From NCBI RefSeq assembly GCF_036227205.1, contig NZ_CP109442.1:2170001-2234000 (forward strand): a stretch of DNA of 64,000 nucleotides. The letters run 5' to 3'. Source of the stretch: Amycolatopsis sp. NBC_01480 (GTDB taxonomy: Bacteria > Actinomycetota > Actinomycetes > Mycobacteriales > Pseudonocardiaceae). The notes under the pieces were generated by a model. That model was not told the DNA's origin and searched no databases. It worked only from the letters and a program-made list of their open reading frames with translations. Positions within the stretch are counted from its first letter, which is position 1, and each line of letters opens with the position of its first letter. Position numbers and translations under genes: made by a program. Positions 32,516 to 44,274 of this stretch are shown here, one piece after another.

Positions 32516-33504
32516 GGTTTCTCCCGGCCGAGCACCGGCGTGAAGCCGACGCGCAGGCGCACGGTGCGGCCCTCGGCGTTCTTCGCCTTGGTCTTGCCGC
32601 CCGAGCGCAGCCGCGGGCTGACGAACTCGTCGATGCCGAAGTTGAGCAGTGAAAGCGCGGTGCCGAGGATCGCGATCGCCAGCCCGGCCGGCACGAACCA
32701 CCACCAGGCGCCCTGGGCCAGCGCCTGCTGGCTCTGCGCCCAGAACAGGATCGTGCCCCAGTTCCACTCCGAGAAGCTGGAGACGCCGACGAACGCCAGC
32801 GTGATCTCCGACATCACCGCGAACACCACCGTGCCGACGAAGCTCGACGCGATCACCGCGGTCAGGTTGGGCAGGATCTCGAAGAAGATGATCCGCCACG
32901 TCGACTCGCCGCTCGCGCGCGCCGCCTCGACGTATTCCCTTCTGCGCAAGGAAAGCGTCTGCGCCCGCAGGATCCGCGCGCCCCACGCCCACGAGGTGAA
33001 GCCGATGATCACGGCCACCAGGTAGTCACCGCCGCTGGGCAGCGCCGTGCCGATGATGATGATCAGCGGCAGCGCCGGGATCACCAGGAACACGTTGGAC
33101 AGCGCGGAAAGCCCCTCGCCCGGGGAACCGCCGAGGTAACCGGAGGTGACGCCGACGAGCACGGCCAGGATGATCGCCACGATCCCGGCGGTCAGCCCCA
33201 CCAGCATCACGCTGCGGGTGCCGACGATCACCTGGCTGAAGATGTCCTGGCCGAGGTGCGTGGTGCCGAACCAGTGCTTGCCGGACGGCGATTCGAGCAG
33301 GTCGTTGCTGCGCGCCGACGGGTCGAACGGCGCGATCCATGGCCCGATCACCGCGATCACCACGAAAAACGCCAACACGATCAAGCCGGTCAGGGTTTTG
33401 CCGCCGGTGAGGAACCGGAACCGCCGTCGTTTCGCGGCCGGCCCGGCGACTGCTTCGGCCGGCAGCGGCGCGACGGCCTTGAAGTCGGCTGCGGGGAGTG
33501 CCAT
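32512..33504 (-). CDS. ABC transporter permease (DppC/OppC type)
   Basis: The 330-residue protein has an N-terminal helix (LTGLIVLAFFVVIAVIGPWI), the OppC-type HWFGTTHLGQDIFSQVIVGT motif, about five further membrane helices and the cytoplasmic EAA loop (YVEAARASGESTWRIIFFEI LPN). It starts one base after the DppB-type gene stop (33505) and overlaps the DppD-type gene by 4 bp. Confidence 0.9.
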
Positions 33505-35675
<2,171 letters not shown>

Positions 35676-35678
35676 AGG

Positions 35679-37346
35679 TCAGGCCGCGGGCTTCAGGTGC
35701 AGGACGATGTCCAGTGCGTTGCGCAGGGTCGGCTGCGCGGGGCCGTACTGGTTGTTCTCGTCCGGCCAGCCGGTCCAGTTGCGGGTGCTGTACTCGCCAC
35801 CGGAGTTGGCCGCCATCAGCGGGATCATCGGCTGCTCGCTGATCATGATCTGCTGCAGCGTGGCCATCGCCGTGGCGCGGCTCGCGTCATCGGGGGCGTT
35901 GGCGTAGGTCTGCAGCGCGGCGGTCGCGGCGTCGTTCTTGTACCGGCCGTAGTTGCCGTTGATGCCGCCCTGGCCGGTCGGCTTGTAGCGGTTGCCGTCC
36001 ATCACGTCGCGGTACATGTCGTACGGCGAAGCACCGTCGTTGGTCCAGTGCAGCACGCCCTCGAAGTCGCCGGTGTCGACCGACTTCGTCCACGCGTCCT
36101 GGTTCATCTTGTCGACCGTGGCGGTGATGCCGATCTGCGCCAGGTTGTCCTTGATGATCTCCAGGTCGGTGATGTAGTCCGACCAGCCGGACGGCACCGA
36201 CAGCTTGAGCGTGACCGGCTTGCCGGTCGGGTCCACGAGCTGGTTGCCGTTGAGCTTGAAGCCCGCGCCGGTGAGCTGCGCCTTGGCCGCGGCCACGTCG
36301 ACCTTCACGGTCTGGCCCTTGTACTGCGGCGCGATCCACGAGTCGCCCGCCGGCGACGGGATGCCGGTGACCTGGTCGTCCTTCGGGTAGAAGTAGCCGG
36401 CCTCGCCCTGGTTGAAGATGTCGTCGCGGTTGATCACCTTGTTGATGGCCTGGCGCAGCGTGACGTTGTTCCACGGCGCCTTCTCGGTGTTGAACCACAG
36501 GCCGTGCACGGCGAGCTGCGCCGGGAACCACAGCTTGTAGTGCTGCGGGTCCTTGTTCATGTAGACCGTCTTGTAGTTCGGGATGAAGACGAAGCTCCAC
36601 TCGGCCGCGCCACTGGTCAGCGCCGAGACCTGCGCGTTGTTGTCGTTGTAGGAGGTGTAGCGGATCTCCTTGACCTTCGGCGCTTCCTGCCAGTAGCCGG
36701 TGCGCTGCGAGACGGTGATGGTCTGCGGCGTGAACGACTTCAGCGTGTACGGGCCGGTGCCCACCGGGTTCTTCACGGTGTCGGTGGTCGGGTCCTTGAT
36801 CGCCGACCACAGGTGCTTGGGCACCACGATGGTCTGGAGGATCTTGACCTGGTTGACGAACTGCGAGTTGTCGAAGCCGAGGGTGACCTGGTTCCCACTG
36901 GCGGTGATGTCCTTGTACGGGACCGAGTCGATGTTCAGCGCCTTGTTGTCGCGCAGCAGCTGGAACGTGTACGCCACGTCGTCGCCGGTCATCGGCGTGC
37001 CGTCGGAGAACTTCACCCCGTCACGGATGGTCAGGACCAATTTCTTGTAGTTGTCCGACCAGTCCCATTTCGTGGCCAGCCAGGGCTTGCCGGGATCCTG
37101 CGGCTTGACCCGGTTGAGCATCACCAGGGGCTCGTAGATCACGTACCGGTAGCCCAGCGAGGCGGCCGCCGAGGTCTCCAGGAACGGGTTGTTGTTCTCG
37201 GCCTGCGGGCCGTTCGGCATGCCGACGTTCAACACGGCCGCGGCGTTGCCGCCCCCGGCGTTCGTCGAGCCGCCGCCACAGGCCGCGAGCATTATTGCCG
37301 CCACCACGGCGGCGAGCGCTGCGACGATGGAGCGCTTGACTCGCAT
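35679..37346 (-). CDS. Extracellular solute-binding lipoprotein, family 5 (Opp/Dpp type)
   Basis: The 555-residue lipoprotein has a signal peptide ending in lipobox LAAC (Cys about residue 22) and the SBP_bac_5 core: [46 protein letters not shown] and [16 protein letters not shown]. Opp-type binding proteins carry peptides in many bacteria, but several bind cello- or gluco-oligosaccharides. Its operon with GH1 and ROK regulators argues for a beta-glucoside ligand. It is the first gene of the importer operon. Confidence 0.9.
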   Translation of the reverse strand: MRVKRSIVAALAAVVAAIMLAACGGGSTNAGGGNAAAVLNVGMPNGPQAENNNPFLETSAAASLGYRYVIYEPLVMLNRVKPQDPGKPWLATKWDWSDNYKKLVLTIRDGVKFSDGTPMTGDDVAYTFQLLRDNKALNIDSVPYKDITASGNQVTLGFDNSQFVNQVKILQTIVVPKHLWSAIKDPTTDTVKNPVGTGPYTLKSFTPQTITVSQRTGYWQEAPKVKEIRYTSYNDNNAQVSALTSGAAEWSFVFIPNYKTVYMNKDPQHYKLWFPAQLAVHGLWFNTEKAPWNNVTLRQAINKVINRDDIFNQGEAGYFYPKDDQVTGIPSPAGDSWIAPQYKGQTVKVDVAAAKAQLTGAGFKLNGNQLVDPTGKPVTLKLSVPSGWSDYITDLEIIKDNLAQIGITATVDKMNQDAWTKSVDTGDFEGVLHWTNDGASPYDMYRDVMDGNRYKPTGQGGINGNYGRYKNDAATAALQTYANAPDDASRATAMATLQQIMISEQPMIPLMAANSGGEYSTRNWTGWPDENNQYGPAQPTLRNALDIVLHLKPAA

Positions 37347-37497
37347 TCGTCCTCCTAGGTCCGGAAACGGGTCCTGCTGCTGCGGGCCTCGCCCCCGCCC
37401 CCGTCATCAACTGACTCCAGGGCCCGGACCGGCCGCACGACAGGAGGAGTCAACCCGGGTGACTCGGGTCACGTCAATAACACGGCGGTAACATTTT

Positions 37498-37515
37498 GTA
37501 CCTAAGTTTAAGTAC
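37498..37515. promoter_or_regulatory. ROK-type operator candidate upstream of the importer operon
   Basis: The AT-rich dyad GTACcTAAgtTTAaGTAC stands out in GC-rich surroundings, about 150 bp before the solute-binding gene and 60 bp after the ROK stop. AT-rich TTAGT...ACTAA-like dyads are usual ROK repressor sites. Confidence 0.55.
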
Positions 37516-37573
37516 TAAAAGAAAGGGTCACACTCAGTGGCCGGCTGTCGAACCCCTTGCCCGGCAAGGAATT

Positions 37574-38779
37574 TCAGCCGGCGGAAGGGCCGCCCGAGGT
37601 CAGCAGCGCCGCCACCGGCAGGGTAGCGGCGCCGAGGGCCACCGCCTCCGGGCCGAGCTGGCCGAGCTCCACCAGCGTGCTCTCGGCGAGGTAGCCGAGC
37701 GCGTGCCGGGCGGCGGCGTCGCGCACGTGCGCGAGGATCGCCGGGCCCATCACCGCCCCGGCCGAGCCGGCCAGCACCACCCGGTCCGGGGCCAGCAGGT
37801 TGATCAGGTTGGCGATGCCGATGCCCAGGTACTCGCCGGTTTCCGCGAGGGTGTCGGCGGCCGGCCCCGGCACCCCGGCACGGGCCACGACCTCCGCGAG
37901 CCGCGCCTCGCTCTCGACGCCGAGCACCGGCTCCGCGCCGGGCGCCTCGCTGTACCGGCGCACCACCGCCTCCGTGCCGACGTACGCCTCCAGGCAGCCG
38001 CGCGAGCCGCAGCGGCAGGCCGCCCCCGCCGCCTGGACGACGGTGTGCCCCCATTCGCTGGTGGTGATCCCGGGGAACGAACCGCCGCCGGTCACGAAGG
38101 CCGCGCCGACGCCCACCCCGAGCAACGCGATCACCGCGCGTTCCGAACCCCGGCCGGCGCCGCGCCACATCTCGGCCTGCCCCAGCGTGCGGGCCCGGTT
38201 GTCCAAGTGCAGCGGCGCGGCGGCGAATTGCAAGTGGGCGCGCAGCAGATCGGCGAACGCGACGCCGGCCCAGCCGAGCGTCGGCGCGTGCACGATGCCG
38301 CCGTCACGCACCGCGCCGGGCACCCCGACGCCGACGCCGAACACCCCCGCCGCGTCCGCGCCGCTGTCGGCCAGCACCTCGGCCACGCCCGTGCGCACGA
38401 GTTCCACGACCTCGACCGGGTCCAGGCTGGTGCCGTCCAGCGGGTGCTGCACCGTCGCGAGCGTCTCCAGCGCGCAGTCGAACAGGCCCACCCGCACGTG
38501 CGTCTCGCCGACGTCCACGCCCACGACCTGGCCGTATTCGGGCCGGACCCGCAGCAGCGTGCGCGGACGGCCGCCGTCGGACTCGACCGAGCCCGCCTCC
38601 GCCACTACCCCGTCGCCGATCAGCTCGGCCACCACGTTCGTCACGGTCGCCGGGCTGAGCCCGGACTCGGCGACCAGCTCCAGCCTGCTGACCGGGCCCC
38701 GCAGGTAGAGCGACGACAGGAGCACCGCCCGGTTGTGCCGCCTCAGATCCCGGGTCGTCTGCCGCAACACCCTCGTCAC
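37574..38779 (-). CDS. ROK-family transcriptional regulator (first of two)
   Basis: The 401-residue protein has an N-terminal MarR-like winged helix (RDLRRHNRAVLLSSLYLRGP, SRLELVAESGLSPATVTNVV) and a ROK sugar-sensing domain with VVGVDVGETHVRVGLFD, the EWGHT active-site-like motif and the zinc motif CRCGSRGCLEAYVG. GTG 38779 starts it. It lies just upstream of, and on the same strand as, the importer-GH1 operon, so it probably represses it until a beta-glucoside binds. It diverges from a second ROK gene. Confidence 0.92.
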   Translation of the reverse strand: MTRVLRQTTRDLRRHNRAVLLSSLYLRGPVSRLELVAESGLSPATVTNVVAELIGDGVVAEAGSVESDGGRPRTLLRVRPEYGQVVGVDVGETHVRVGLFDCALETLATVQHPLDGTSLDPVEVVELVRTGVAEVLADSGADAAGVFGVGVGVPGAVRDGGIVHAPTLGWAGVAFADLLRAHLQFAAAPLHLDNRARTLGQAEMWRGAGRGSERAVIALLGVGVGAAFVTGGGSFPGITTSEWGHTVVQAAGAACRCGSRGCLEAYVGTEAVVRRYSEAPGAEPVLGVESEARLAEVVARAGVPGPAADTLAETGEYLGIGIANLINLLAPDRVVLAGSAGAVMGPAILAHVRDAAARHALGYLAESTLVELGQLGPEAVALGAATLPVAALLTSGGPSAG

Positions 38780-38815
38780 CCAGGGGATTCTGCCAGACGA
38801 CCAGACGTTCGGGAC

Positions 38816-38833
38816 TTAGTTCACTAGTTAATA
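38816..38833. promoter_or_regulatory. AT-rich site between divergent ROK genes
   Basis: The stretch CTTAGTTCACTAGTTAAT lies between the two ROK starts. It holds TTAGT and ACTAG/TTAA half-sites in a weak dyad similar to the site at 37498-37515. It is probably a shared operator-promoter. Confidence 0.4.
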
Positions 38834-38900
38834 CATGGCAACAACTTACGGTGATCAGGCATTCTGGTGTCGGGACACTTCAAGGGCCGGATGGGCATAC

Positions 38901-40139
38901 ATGGTTAGCAAGCGCACCACCGTCCGCGATCTGCGGCGGCACAACCGTTCCCTGCTGCTGTCGAAACTGTACTTCGACGGCCCGCTTTCGCGACACGAGC
39001 TGAGCCGGCTCACCGGCCTGTCGGCCGCCACGGTCAGCAATGTGACCGCGGAGCTGGGCGAGGAACGGCTGATCACCGAGGCCGGGCTGGTGGAATCCGA
39101 CGGCGGGCGGCCGCGGGTGCTGCTGCGCGTGGACCCGGCGTACGGGCACGTCGCGGGCGTCGACATCGGCGAGACGGGCGTGCGGGTGGAGCTGTTCGAC
39201 CTCGCGATGCAGCGCCTGGCGCTGGTGGAGCACGAGCTGTCGCCGGCGCGCACCGAGCCGGGCGCCGTGGTGGCCGCCGTGGTGTCGGGACTCCGCGAGG
39301 TGATCGCGACCGCGGAGGTCGAGGAGAGCGCGGTGCTGGGCGTCGGCGTCGGCGTGCCGGGCACCGTCGAACAGGGCGAACGGGTGCTCGTGCACGCCCC
39401 GACCATCGGCTGGGACGCCGTGGCGCTGGGCGAAGAGCTGCGCGCGGCCGGCATCGACCTTCCGCTGTTCATCGACAACGGCGCCAAGACCCAGGGCCAG
39501 GCCGAGATGTGGTTCGGCGCCGGCCGCGGGGCCCGGCACGCGGTGATAGTGCTCATCGGCTCCGGCGTCGGCGCCGCCGTGATCGCGGACGGCGTCACCT
39601 ACCGCGGCTCCACCAGCAGCGCCGGCGAATGGGGCCACACCACCATCGTCTACGGCGGGCAGGCCTGCCGTTGCGGCTCGCACGGCTGCCTCGAGGCGTA
39701 CATCGGCGCGGAGGCGATCCTGGAGCGGTACCGCCGGGCGCGCGGCAAGCCCGCCGGCGGTGACAACGAGCAGGACCAGCTGGCCGCACTGCTGGGCGCG
39801 GTGCCGAAGTCGAAGACCGCGCAGAAGGTGATCGAGGAGACGGCCGGCTACCTCGGCGCCGGCATCGCCAACCTGATCAACCTGTTCAACCCGGAGCGCA
39901 TCGTCGTCGGCGGCTGGGTCGGCCTGGCGCTGGGCGAGGACCTGCTGCCGCTGGTCCGCTCGACCGCGGCCGCCCACGCGCTGCGCCACCCCTTCGGCCA
40001 GACCACGATCCGGCTGGCCCAGCTCGGCCTGGACGCGGTGGCCACCGGCGCCGCCACCCTGCCGGTCGCCGATCTGCTGGAGCAGGGCGCCGACCCGCGG
40101 CTGCGGGCCAAGTCCGCGGACCGGACCGGCGTCGCCTGA
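38901..40139 (+). CDS. ROK-family transcriptional regulator (second of two)
   Basis: The 412-residue protein is a paralogue of the divergent ROK protein: HTH with RDLRRHNRSLLLSKLYFDGP and LTGLSAATVSNVTAEL, VAGVDIGETGVRVELFDL, GEWGHTTIVYGG and the zinc motif CRCGSHGCLEAYIG. ATG 38901 is chosen for homologous length over the open frame from 38835. The near-identical recognition helices (LSPATVTNV versus LSAATVSNV) suggest overlapping operators. It may regulate the downstream GH16-GH18 genes. Confidence 0.92.
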   Translation: MVSKRTTVRDLRRHNRSLLLSKLYFDGPLSRHELSRLTGLSAATVSNVTAELGEERLITEAGLVESDGGRPRVLLRVDPAYGHVAGVDIGETGVRVELFDLAMQRLALVEHELSPARTEPGAVVAAVVSGLREVIATAEVEESAVLGVGVGVPGTVEQGERVLVHAPTIGWDAVALGEELRAAGIDLPLFIDNGAKTQGQAEMWFGAGRGARHAVIVLIGSGVGAAVIADGVTYRGSTSSAGEWGHTTIVYGGQACRCGSHGCLEAYIGAEAILERYRRARGKPAGGDNEQDQLAALLGAVPKSKTAQKVIEETAGYLGAGIANLINLFNPERIVVGGWVGLALGEDLLPLVRSTAAAHALRHPFGQTTIRLAQLGLDAVATGAATLPVADLLEQGADPRLRAKSADRTGVA

Positions 40140-40142
40140 GCC

Positions 40143-40190
40143 GCTCGTGAGTGTTCATGCCGGTTAGAACCGTCATCAACACTCACGAGC
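40143..40190. repeat. Dispersed 48-bp palindrome, copy C
   Basis: Arms of 23 nt (GCTCGTGAGTGTTCATGCCG...) with two mismatches lie 3 bp after the second ROK stop codon. It is the most diverged of the four copies and the only one not between convergent genes. Confidence 0.82.
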
Positions 40191-40294
40191 AGTGCCAGCG
40201 CGACGACCGGGGGTAACTCCCCAGCCTTAATTCGAGTTAAAAATTTTCGTCCAGCGGAGCATTGCCGCAAGTGGTCCGGACCATGCATACTTCT

Positions 40295-40325
40295 CTTACT
40301 TTGTTGGCCGCCACAACAAAGTAAG
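40295..40325 (+). promoter_or_regulatory. 12-bp dyad upstream of the GH16 gene
   Basis: CTTACTTTGTTG (40295-40306) and its exact complement (40314-40325) flank GCCGCCA. It sits about 170 bp before the GH16 start. The 355-bp gap from 40140 to 40494 contains the copy C palindrome, an AT-rich GTTAAAAATTTTC stretch near 40236-40248, this dyad and otherwise plain GC-rich leader. It could be a repressor operator or an mRNA hairpin in the 5' leader. Confidence 0.6.
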
Positions 40326-40494
40326 CCCTTGGTTGGTCCCCACCGACCGCCCGCCTGCGGTCCACCCCGAGTGGACACGAAGCGCCCGGCCGGAAACCGC
40401 CGCGGCCCGATCCCGGCCGCGAATCTCCTCCGCCCCGCCGCGTTTTCGTGCTGCGCGCGTGAAAGCGCGGTCCCCTCCTCAGACCGAGGTGACG

Positions 40495-41739
40495 ATGATG
40501 TCCTTCACGCGCTCACTCAGACGTACCCGCTGGGCCGGGCTCTTCGCCGCGGCCGCCTTGCTGACCCTCGCGGTCCAAGTCGCGCCCGCCGCCATCGCCC
40601 CACCCGAAGCGTCGGCCGCGGCCAGCTTCACCGACGACTTCAACGGCCCGGCGGGCAGCCCCGCCGACCCCTCGAAGTGGAACTACGAAACCGGCGACAA
40701 CGTCAACAACCACGAGCGGGAGTACTACACCTCCGGCACGAACAACGCCGCGCTCGACGGCCAGGGCCACCTGGTCATCACGGCCAAGAAAGAGAACCCC
40801 GGCAACTACAACTGCTGGTACGGCCGTTGCGAGTACACCTCCGCGCGCCTGAACACCTCGGGCAAGTTCAGCCAGGCCTACGGCCACTTCGAGACCCGCA
40901 TGAAGCTGCCGCGCGGGCAGGGCATGTGGCCGGCGTTCTGGATGCTCGGCGGCGGGAACTGGCCGACCGACGGCGAGATCGACGTGATGGAGAACGTCGG
41001 CTTCGAGCCGAACACCGTGCACGGCACCATCCACGGCCCCGGCTACTCCGGCGCCAACGGCATCGGCGCGGCCTACAACGGCCCGAACTTCTCCGACGAC
41101 TTCCACACCTACGCCGTGGACTGGTCGCCGAACAAGATCGTCTGGTCGGTCGACGGCAACGCCTACCAGACCCGCACCCCGGCCGATCTGAACGGCAACC
41201 GCTGGGTCTACGACCACAACTTCTTCGTCATCATGAACCTGGCGGTCGGCGGCTACTGGCCCGGCGACCCGAACAGCAGCACGCAGTTCCCGCAGCAGCT
41301 GGTCGTGGACTACGTGCACGTGACCACCGACAGCGGTGGCGGCACCCCGCCGTCCGGCCGCACCGGGACGATCACCGGCATCGGCGGCAAGTGCGTCGAC
41401 GTCGCCGGCGCGAGCAGCGCCAACAACACGCCCATCCAGATCACCGACTGCAACGGCAACGCGGCCCAGAGCTGGACCGTCAGCACCGACGGCACCCTGC
41501 GCGCGCTGGGCAAGTGCATGGACGTCACGGGAGCGTCCACAGCGGACGGTGCACAGGTCCAGCTGTACGACTGCAACAACACCAGCGCCCAGCAATGGGT
41601 GGTCACCGCGGCCCACGACATCGTCAACCCGGCAGCCAACAAATGCTTGGACGCCACCGGAAACAGCTCCGCCAACGGCACCCGCCTCCAGATCTGGACC
41701 TGCGGCGGCGGGGCCAACCAGAAGTGGACCGCGCCCTGA
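40495..41739 (+). CDS. Secreted GH16 beta-glucanase with C-terminal ricin-type lectin domain
   Basis: The 414-residue preprotein has a long twin-arginine-like signal region (SLRRTRWAGLFAAAALLTLA...ASAAAS). The GH16 domain shows the catalytic DGEIDVMENVG near residues 159-169, with WPAFWMLGGGNWPTDGEI and NRWVYDHNFFVIMNLAVGG, as in laminarinase-like endo-beta-1,3-glucanases. A Gly/Pro linker leads to a ricin-B domain (KCVDVAGASSAN, KCMDVTGAS, KCLDATGNSSAN, with three QXW-like repeats). ATG 40495 follows GAGGT. It is 28 bp upstream of the GH18 gene. Confidence 0.92.
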   Translation: MMSFTRSLRRTRWAGLFAAAALLTLAVQVAPAAIAPPEASAAASFTDDFNGPAGSPADPSKWNYETGDNVNNHEREYYTSGTNNAALDGQGHLVITAKKENPGNYNCWYGRCEYTSARLNTSGKFSQAYGHFETRMKLPRGQGMWPAFWMLGGGNWPTDGEIDVMENVGFEPNTVHGTIHGPGYSGANGIGAAYNGPNFSDDFHTYAVDWSPNKIVWSVDGNAYQTRTPADLNGNRWVYDHNFFVIMNLAVGGYWPGDPNSSTQFPQQLVVDYVHVTTDSGGGTPPSGRTGTITGIGGKCVDVAGASSANNTPIQITDCNGNAAQSWTVSTDGTLRALGKCMDVTGASTADGAQVQLYDCNNTSAQQWVVTAAHDIVNPAANKCLDATGNSSANGTRLQIWTCGGGANQKWTAP

Positions 41740-41767
41740 TCCCGCTTTGCCCGGCAAGGAGAACCTG

Positions 41768-43126
41768 ATGAGACGAAGAGCCCTTCTGGCGATCGGCGGC
41801 CTGCTGGCCGCGACCGTCGTCACCCTGATCCCGGCCAGCGCGCAGGCCGCCACCGGCACGATCACCGGCATCGGCGGCAAGTGCGTCGACGTCGCCGGCG
41901 CCAGCAGCGCCAACGGCACCCCGATCCAGATCACCGACTGCAACGGCAATGCCGCGCAGCAGTGGAACGTCGGCAGCGACGGCACGATCCGCGCCCTCGG
42001 CAAGTGCATGGACGTCACGGGAGCGTCCACAGCGGACGGTGCACAAGTCCAGCTGTACGACTGCAACAACACCAGCGCCCAGCAATGGGTGGTCACCGCG
42101 GCCCACGACATCGTCAACCCGGCAGCCAACAAATGCTTGGACGCCACCGGAAACAGCTCCGCCAACGGCACCCGCCTCCAGATCTGGACCTGCGGCGGTG
42201 GCGCCAACCAGAAGTGGACCGCGCCCGGCGGCGGCACGACCCCGCCGCCGTCGTCCGGCGCCATGGCCGTCGCCCCGTACCTCTACAACGGCTGGGGCAG
42301 CCCGCCGAACCCGTCCACGATCACCAACGCGACCGGCGTCAAGTGGTTCACGCTCGCTTTTGTGCTGTCCAACGGTTACTGCAACCCGCAGTGGGACGGC
42401 GCGCGGGCGTTGACCGGCGGTGTGGACCAGGGCACGGTCAACACCGTGCGCGCCGGGGGCGGCGACATCATCCCGTCGTTCGGCGGTTACAGCGGCAACA
42501 AGCTGGAATCGTCCTGCGGCAGCGCGGGTGAGCTGGCCGGGGCGTACCAGAAGGTGATCAGCGCGTACGGCCTGAAGGCGATCGACATCGACATCGAGGC
42601 CGACGCCTACAGCAACCCGACCGTGCAGCAGCGCACCGTCGACGCGCTGAAGACCATCCGGGCCAGCAACTCCGGCATCAAGATCTACGTCACCTTCGGC
42701 ACCGGGACCAACGGGCCGGACTCGAGCCTGGTCAACCGGGCCGCTTCATCCGGACTGACCGTGGACGGCTGGGTGATCATGCCGTTCGACTTCGGCGGCG
42801 CCGGGCAGAACATGGGCACGCTGACCACGCGCGCGGCGGAGGGGCTGAAGACGGTCGTCAAGAACGCCTACGGCTACACCGACGACAACGCGTACCGGCA
42901 CATGGGCATCTCGTCCATGAACGGGGTCACGGACCAGAACGAAATCGTCACCGTGGCGGACTTCGGCACCATCCTGGGTTACGCGAACCAGCACCACCTG
43001 GCGCGCCTGACCTTCTGGTCCGCCAACCGCGACCGGCCCTGCACCGGCGGCCCGGCGGACAGCTGTTCCGGGGTGTCCCAGCAGGCTTGGGACTACACCA
43101 GGGCTTTCGCCTCGTACACCGGCTGA
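41768..43126 (+). CDS. Secreted GH18-family chitinase-like enzyme with N-terminal ricin-type lectin domain
   Basis: The 452-residue preprotein has signal peptide MRRRALLAIGGLLAAT...AQAA, then a ricin-B domain (about 30-153) almost identical to that of the GH16 protein, a Pro/Ser linker and a GH18-like barrel from about 165. The catalytic strand reads LKAIDIDIEAD near 269-279: the DxDxE core and catalytic Glu are present, but the first Asp of DxxDxDxE is Lys. Domain order is the reverse of GH16. ATG 41768 follows AAGGAG. It is probably co-transcribed with GH16 and ends at the hairpin 43171-43209. Confidence 0.9.
   Translation: MRRRALLAIGGLLAATVVTLIPASAQAATGTITGIGGKCVDVAGASSANGTPIQITDCNGNAAQQWNVGSDGTIRALGKCMDVTGASTADGAQVQLYDCNNTSAQQWVVTAAHDIVNPAANKCLDATGNSSANGTRLQIWTCGGGANQKWTAPGGGTTPPPSSGAMAVAPYLYNGWGSPPNPSTITNATGVKWFTLAFVLSNGYCNPQWDGARALTGGVDQGTVNTVRAGGGDIIPSFGGYSGNKLESSCGSAGELAGAYQKVISAYGLKAIDIDIEADAYSNPTVQQRTVDALKTIRASNSGIKIYVTFGTGTNGPDSSLVNRAASSGLTVDGWVIMPFDFGGAGQNMGTLTTRAAEGLKTVVKNAYGYTDDNAYRHMGISSMNGVTDQNEIVTVADFGTILGYANQHHLARLTFWSANRDRPCTGGPADSCSGVSQQAWDYTRAFASYTG
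41852..42226 (+). repeat. Duplicated ricin-domain coding segment (partner at 41362-41736)
   Basis: About 375 bp recur at a constant offset of 490 bp with no indel. The second half, from GACGTCACGGGAGCGTCCAC (41521 and 42011) onward, is almost base-identical, while the first half has scattered silent changes. This points to recent duplication or gene conversion between the GH16 and GH18 genes. Confidence 0.92.
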
Positions 43127-43170
43127 ATCCCGAAGATCTGACTGTCCTGATCGGACGGTCGTAACGCAGA

Positions 43171-43209
43171 CGGCGGACCGTGTGCTCCCCCCTGGCTCAC
43201 GGTCCGCCG
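43171..43209 (+). terminator. Hairpin terminator after GH18
   Basis: CGGCGGACCGTG (43171-43182) and CACGGTCCGCCG (43198-43209) form a perfect 12-bp stem with a 15-nt loop, 45 bp after the GH18 stop. No T-tract follows. The rest of the 338-bp gap to 43464 is GC-rich with nothing recognisable. Confidence 0.75.
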
Positions 43210-43464
43210 CTGCCCTCCACCATCTCCCTGGCCGCGAGGCGCCGGACCGCCCTGGGGCGACCAGGTGCGATCCGGCGCTTCGAGGTCCCGCGCCCCGGCT
43301 GGGGGCCCAGGGCCCGGGACGGCTTCGAATCACGCGACCTGCCGCCGACGGTAGCCAGCCCCGCCCCCCGCGGCAGGCACCCGGGCGCCGGACGACCCGA
43401 TCGGACACCGGCGAATGCCCCTCCGTGCGGAGTTTCGCCAGGTGAAGCAACTTCACGCGGGGCC

Positions 43465-44151
43465 TCAGCGTTCCGCGTACGCCTCCACCAGCTGGGCCTC
43501 CGCGTCGGTGAGGTACTTCTCCAGCAGCTCCGCCGTGCGGGCCCCGTCCCCGGCCTCGAGCGGCACCAGGATCTCGTGGTTGCGCGGCAGGTAGCGCTCG
43601 TGGAACCGGCGCGGGTCGGCCATCACGTGGAAGACCAGCCGCAGCTCGGCGGCCAGGCCCTGCATCAGCTCGGCCACGCGCTCGCTGCCGGTGAGCGCCA
43701 CCAGCTCGCGGTGGAACCGGATGTTGGCCGTGCCGAGGTCCTGCCAGCGCCCGTGCCGCGCGGCGAGGTCGCCGTCCGCCACGGTGCCCGCGATCTTGGC
43801 GTACGAGGCGGGCTTGGCCGTGATCCCGCGGACGGCGGCGCATTCGACGATCTTGCGCACCCGGTAGATGTCGCGCACGTCCTCGACCGTCGGCACACGG
43901 ACGAACACCCCGCGGTTGAGCTCGTGGGTGAGCAGCCGCTCGTGGGTCAGCAGGCGGAACGCCTCGCGCAGCGTGTTGCGGGAGACGCCGAGCGCGTTGC
44001 CGATGTCCTGCTCGGAAAGCCGGCCGCCGGGCAGGAAGAAGCCCTCGGCGATGCGGGTGCGCAGCACTCCCGCGACCCGCTCCGCCGTGCTCGTGCGGCT
44101 GAGCAGTCCGCGGTCGGCTTCCAGGCCCAAGGGGGCGTCCTCGTTGACCAC
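43465..44151 (-). CDS. GntR-family (FCD) transcriptional regulator
   Basis: The 228-residue protein has a GntR winged helix (ERVAGVLRTRIAEGFFLPGG, RLSEQDIGNALGVSRNTLRE, AFRLLTHERLL) and an FCD ligand domain with metal-binding residues in ANIRFHRELVALTGS and RNHEILVPLEAGD. GTG 44151 is the start. It diverges from the MFS-DUF1445-pxpABC operon, with a 17-bp dyad in between, and is therefore the probable repressor of pyroglutamate use. Confidence 0.9.
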   Translation of the reverse strand: MVNEDAPLGLEADRGLLSRTSTAERVAGVLRTRIAEGFFLPGGRLSEQDIGNALGVSRNTLREAFRLLTHERLLTHELNRGVFVRVPTVEDVRDIYRVRKIVECAAVRGITAKPASYAKIAGTVADGDLAARHGRWQDLGTANIRFHRELVALTGSERVAELMQGLAAELRLVFHVMADPRRFHERYLPRNHEILVPLEAGDGARTAELLEKYLTDAEAQLVEAYAER

Positions 44152-44200
44152 GGCACCAGCCTAGCCAGCTGGATGAGAACAATGCAATCAGAGTCTTGTG

Positions 44201-44217
44201 GGATTGTTGAACGATCC
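44201..44217. promoter_or_regulatory. GntR/FCD operator
   Basis: GGATTGTTGAACGATCC is a near-perfect palindrome (GGATnGTTnAACnATCC) in the 123-bp divergent region, 50 bp from the GntR start and 58 bp from the MFS start. Its form matches known FCD-type GntR sites with GTTnAAC cores. Confidence 0.7.
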
Positions 44218-44274
44218 GTACGGTGGTGGCCATGTGACCCGTGCCACGATGAGTGCTCCCCTGCGAGGTTCCCC

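Noticed and set aside
43180..44274. N-terminal extension of the MFS gene to 43180
   Set aside because: The extension is antisense to the whole GntR gene and lacks transporter features; ATG 44275 gives normal MFS length.
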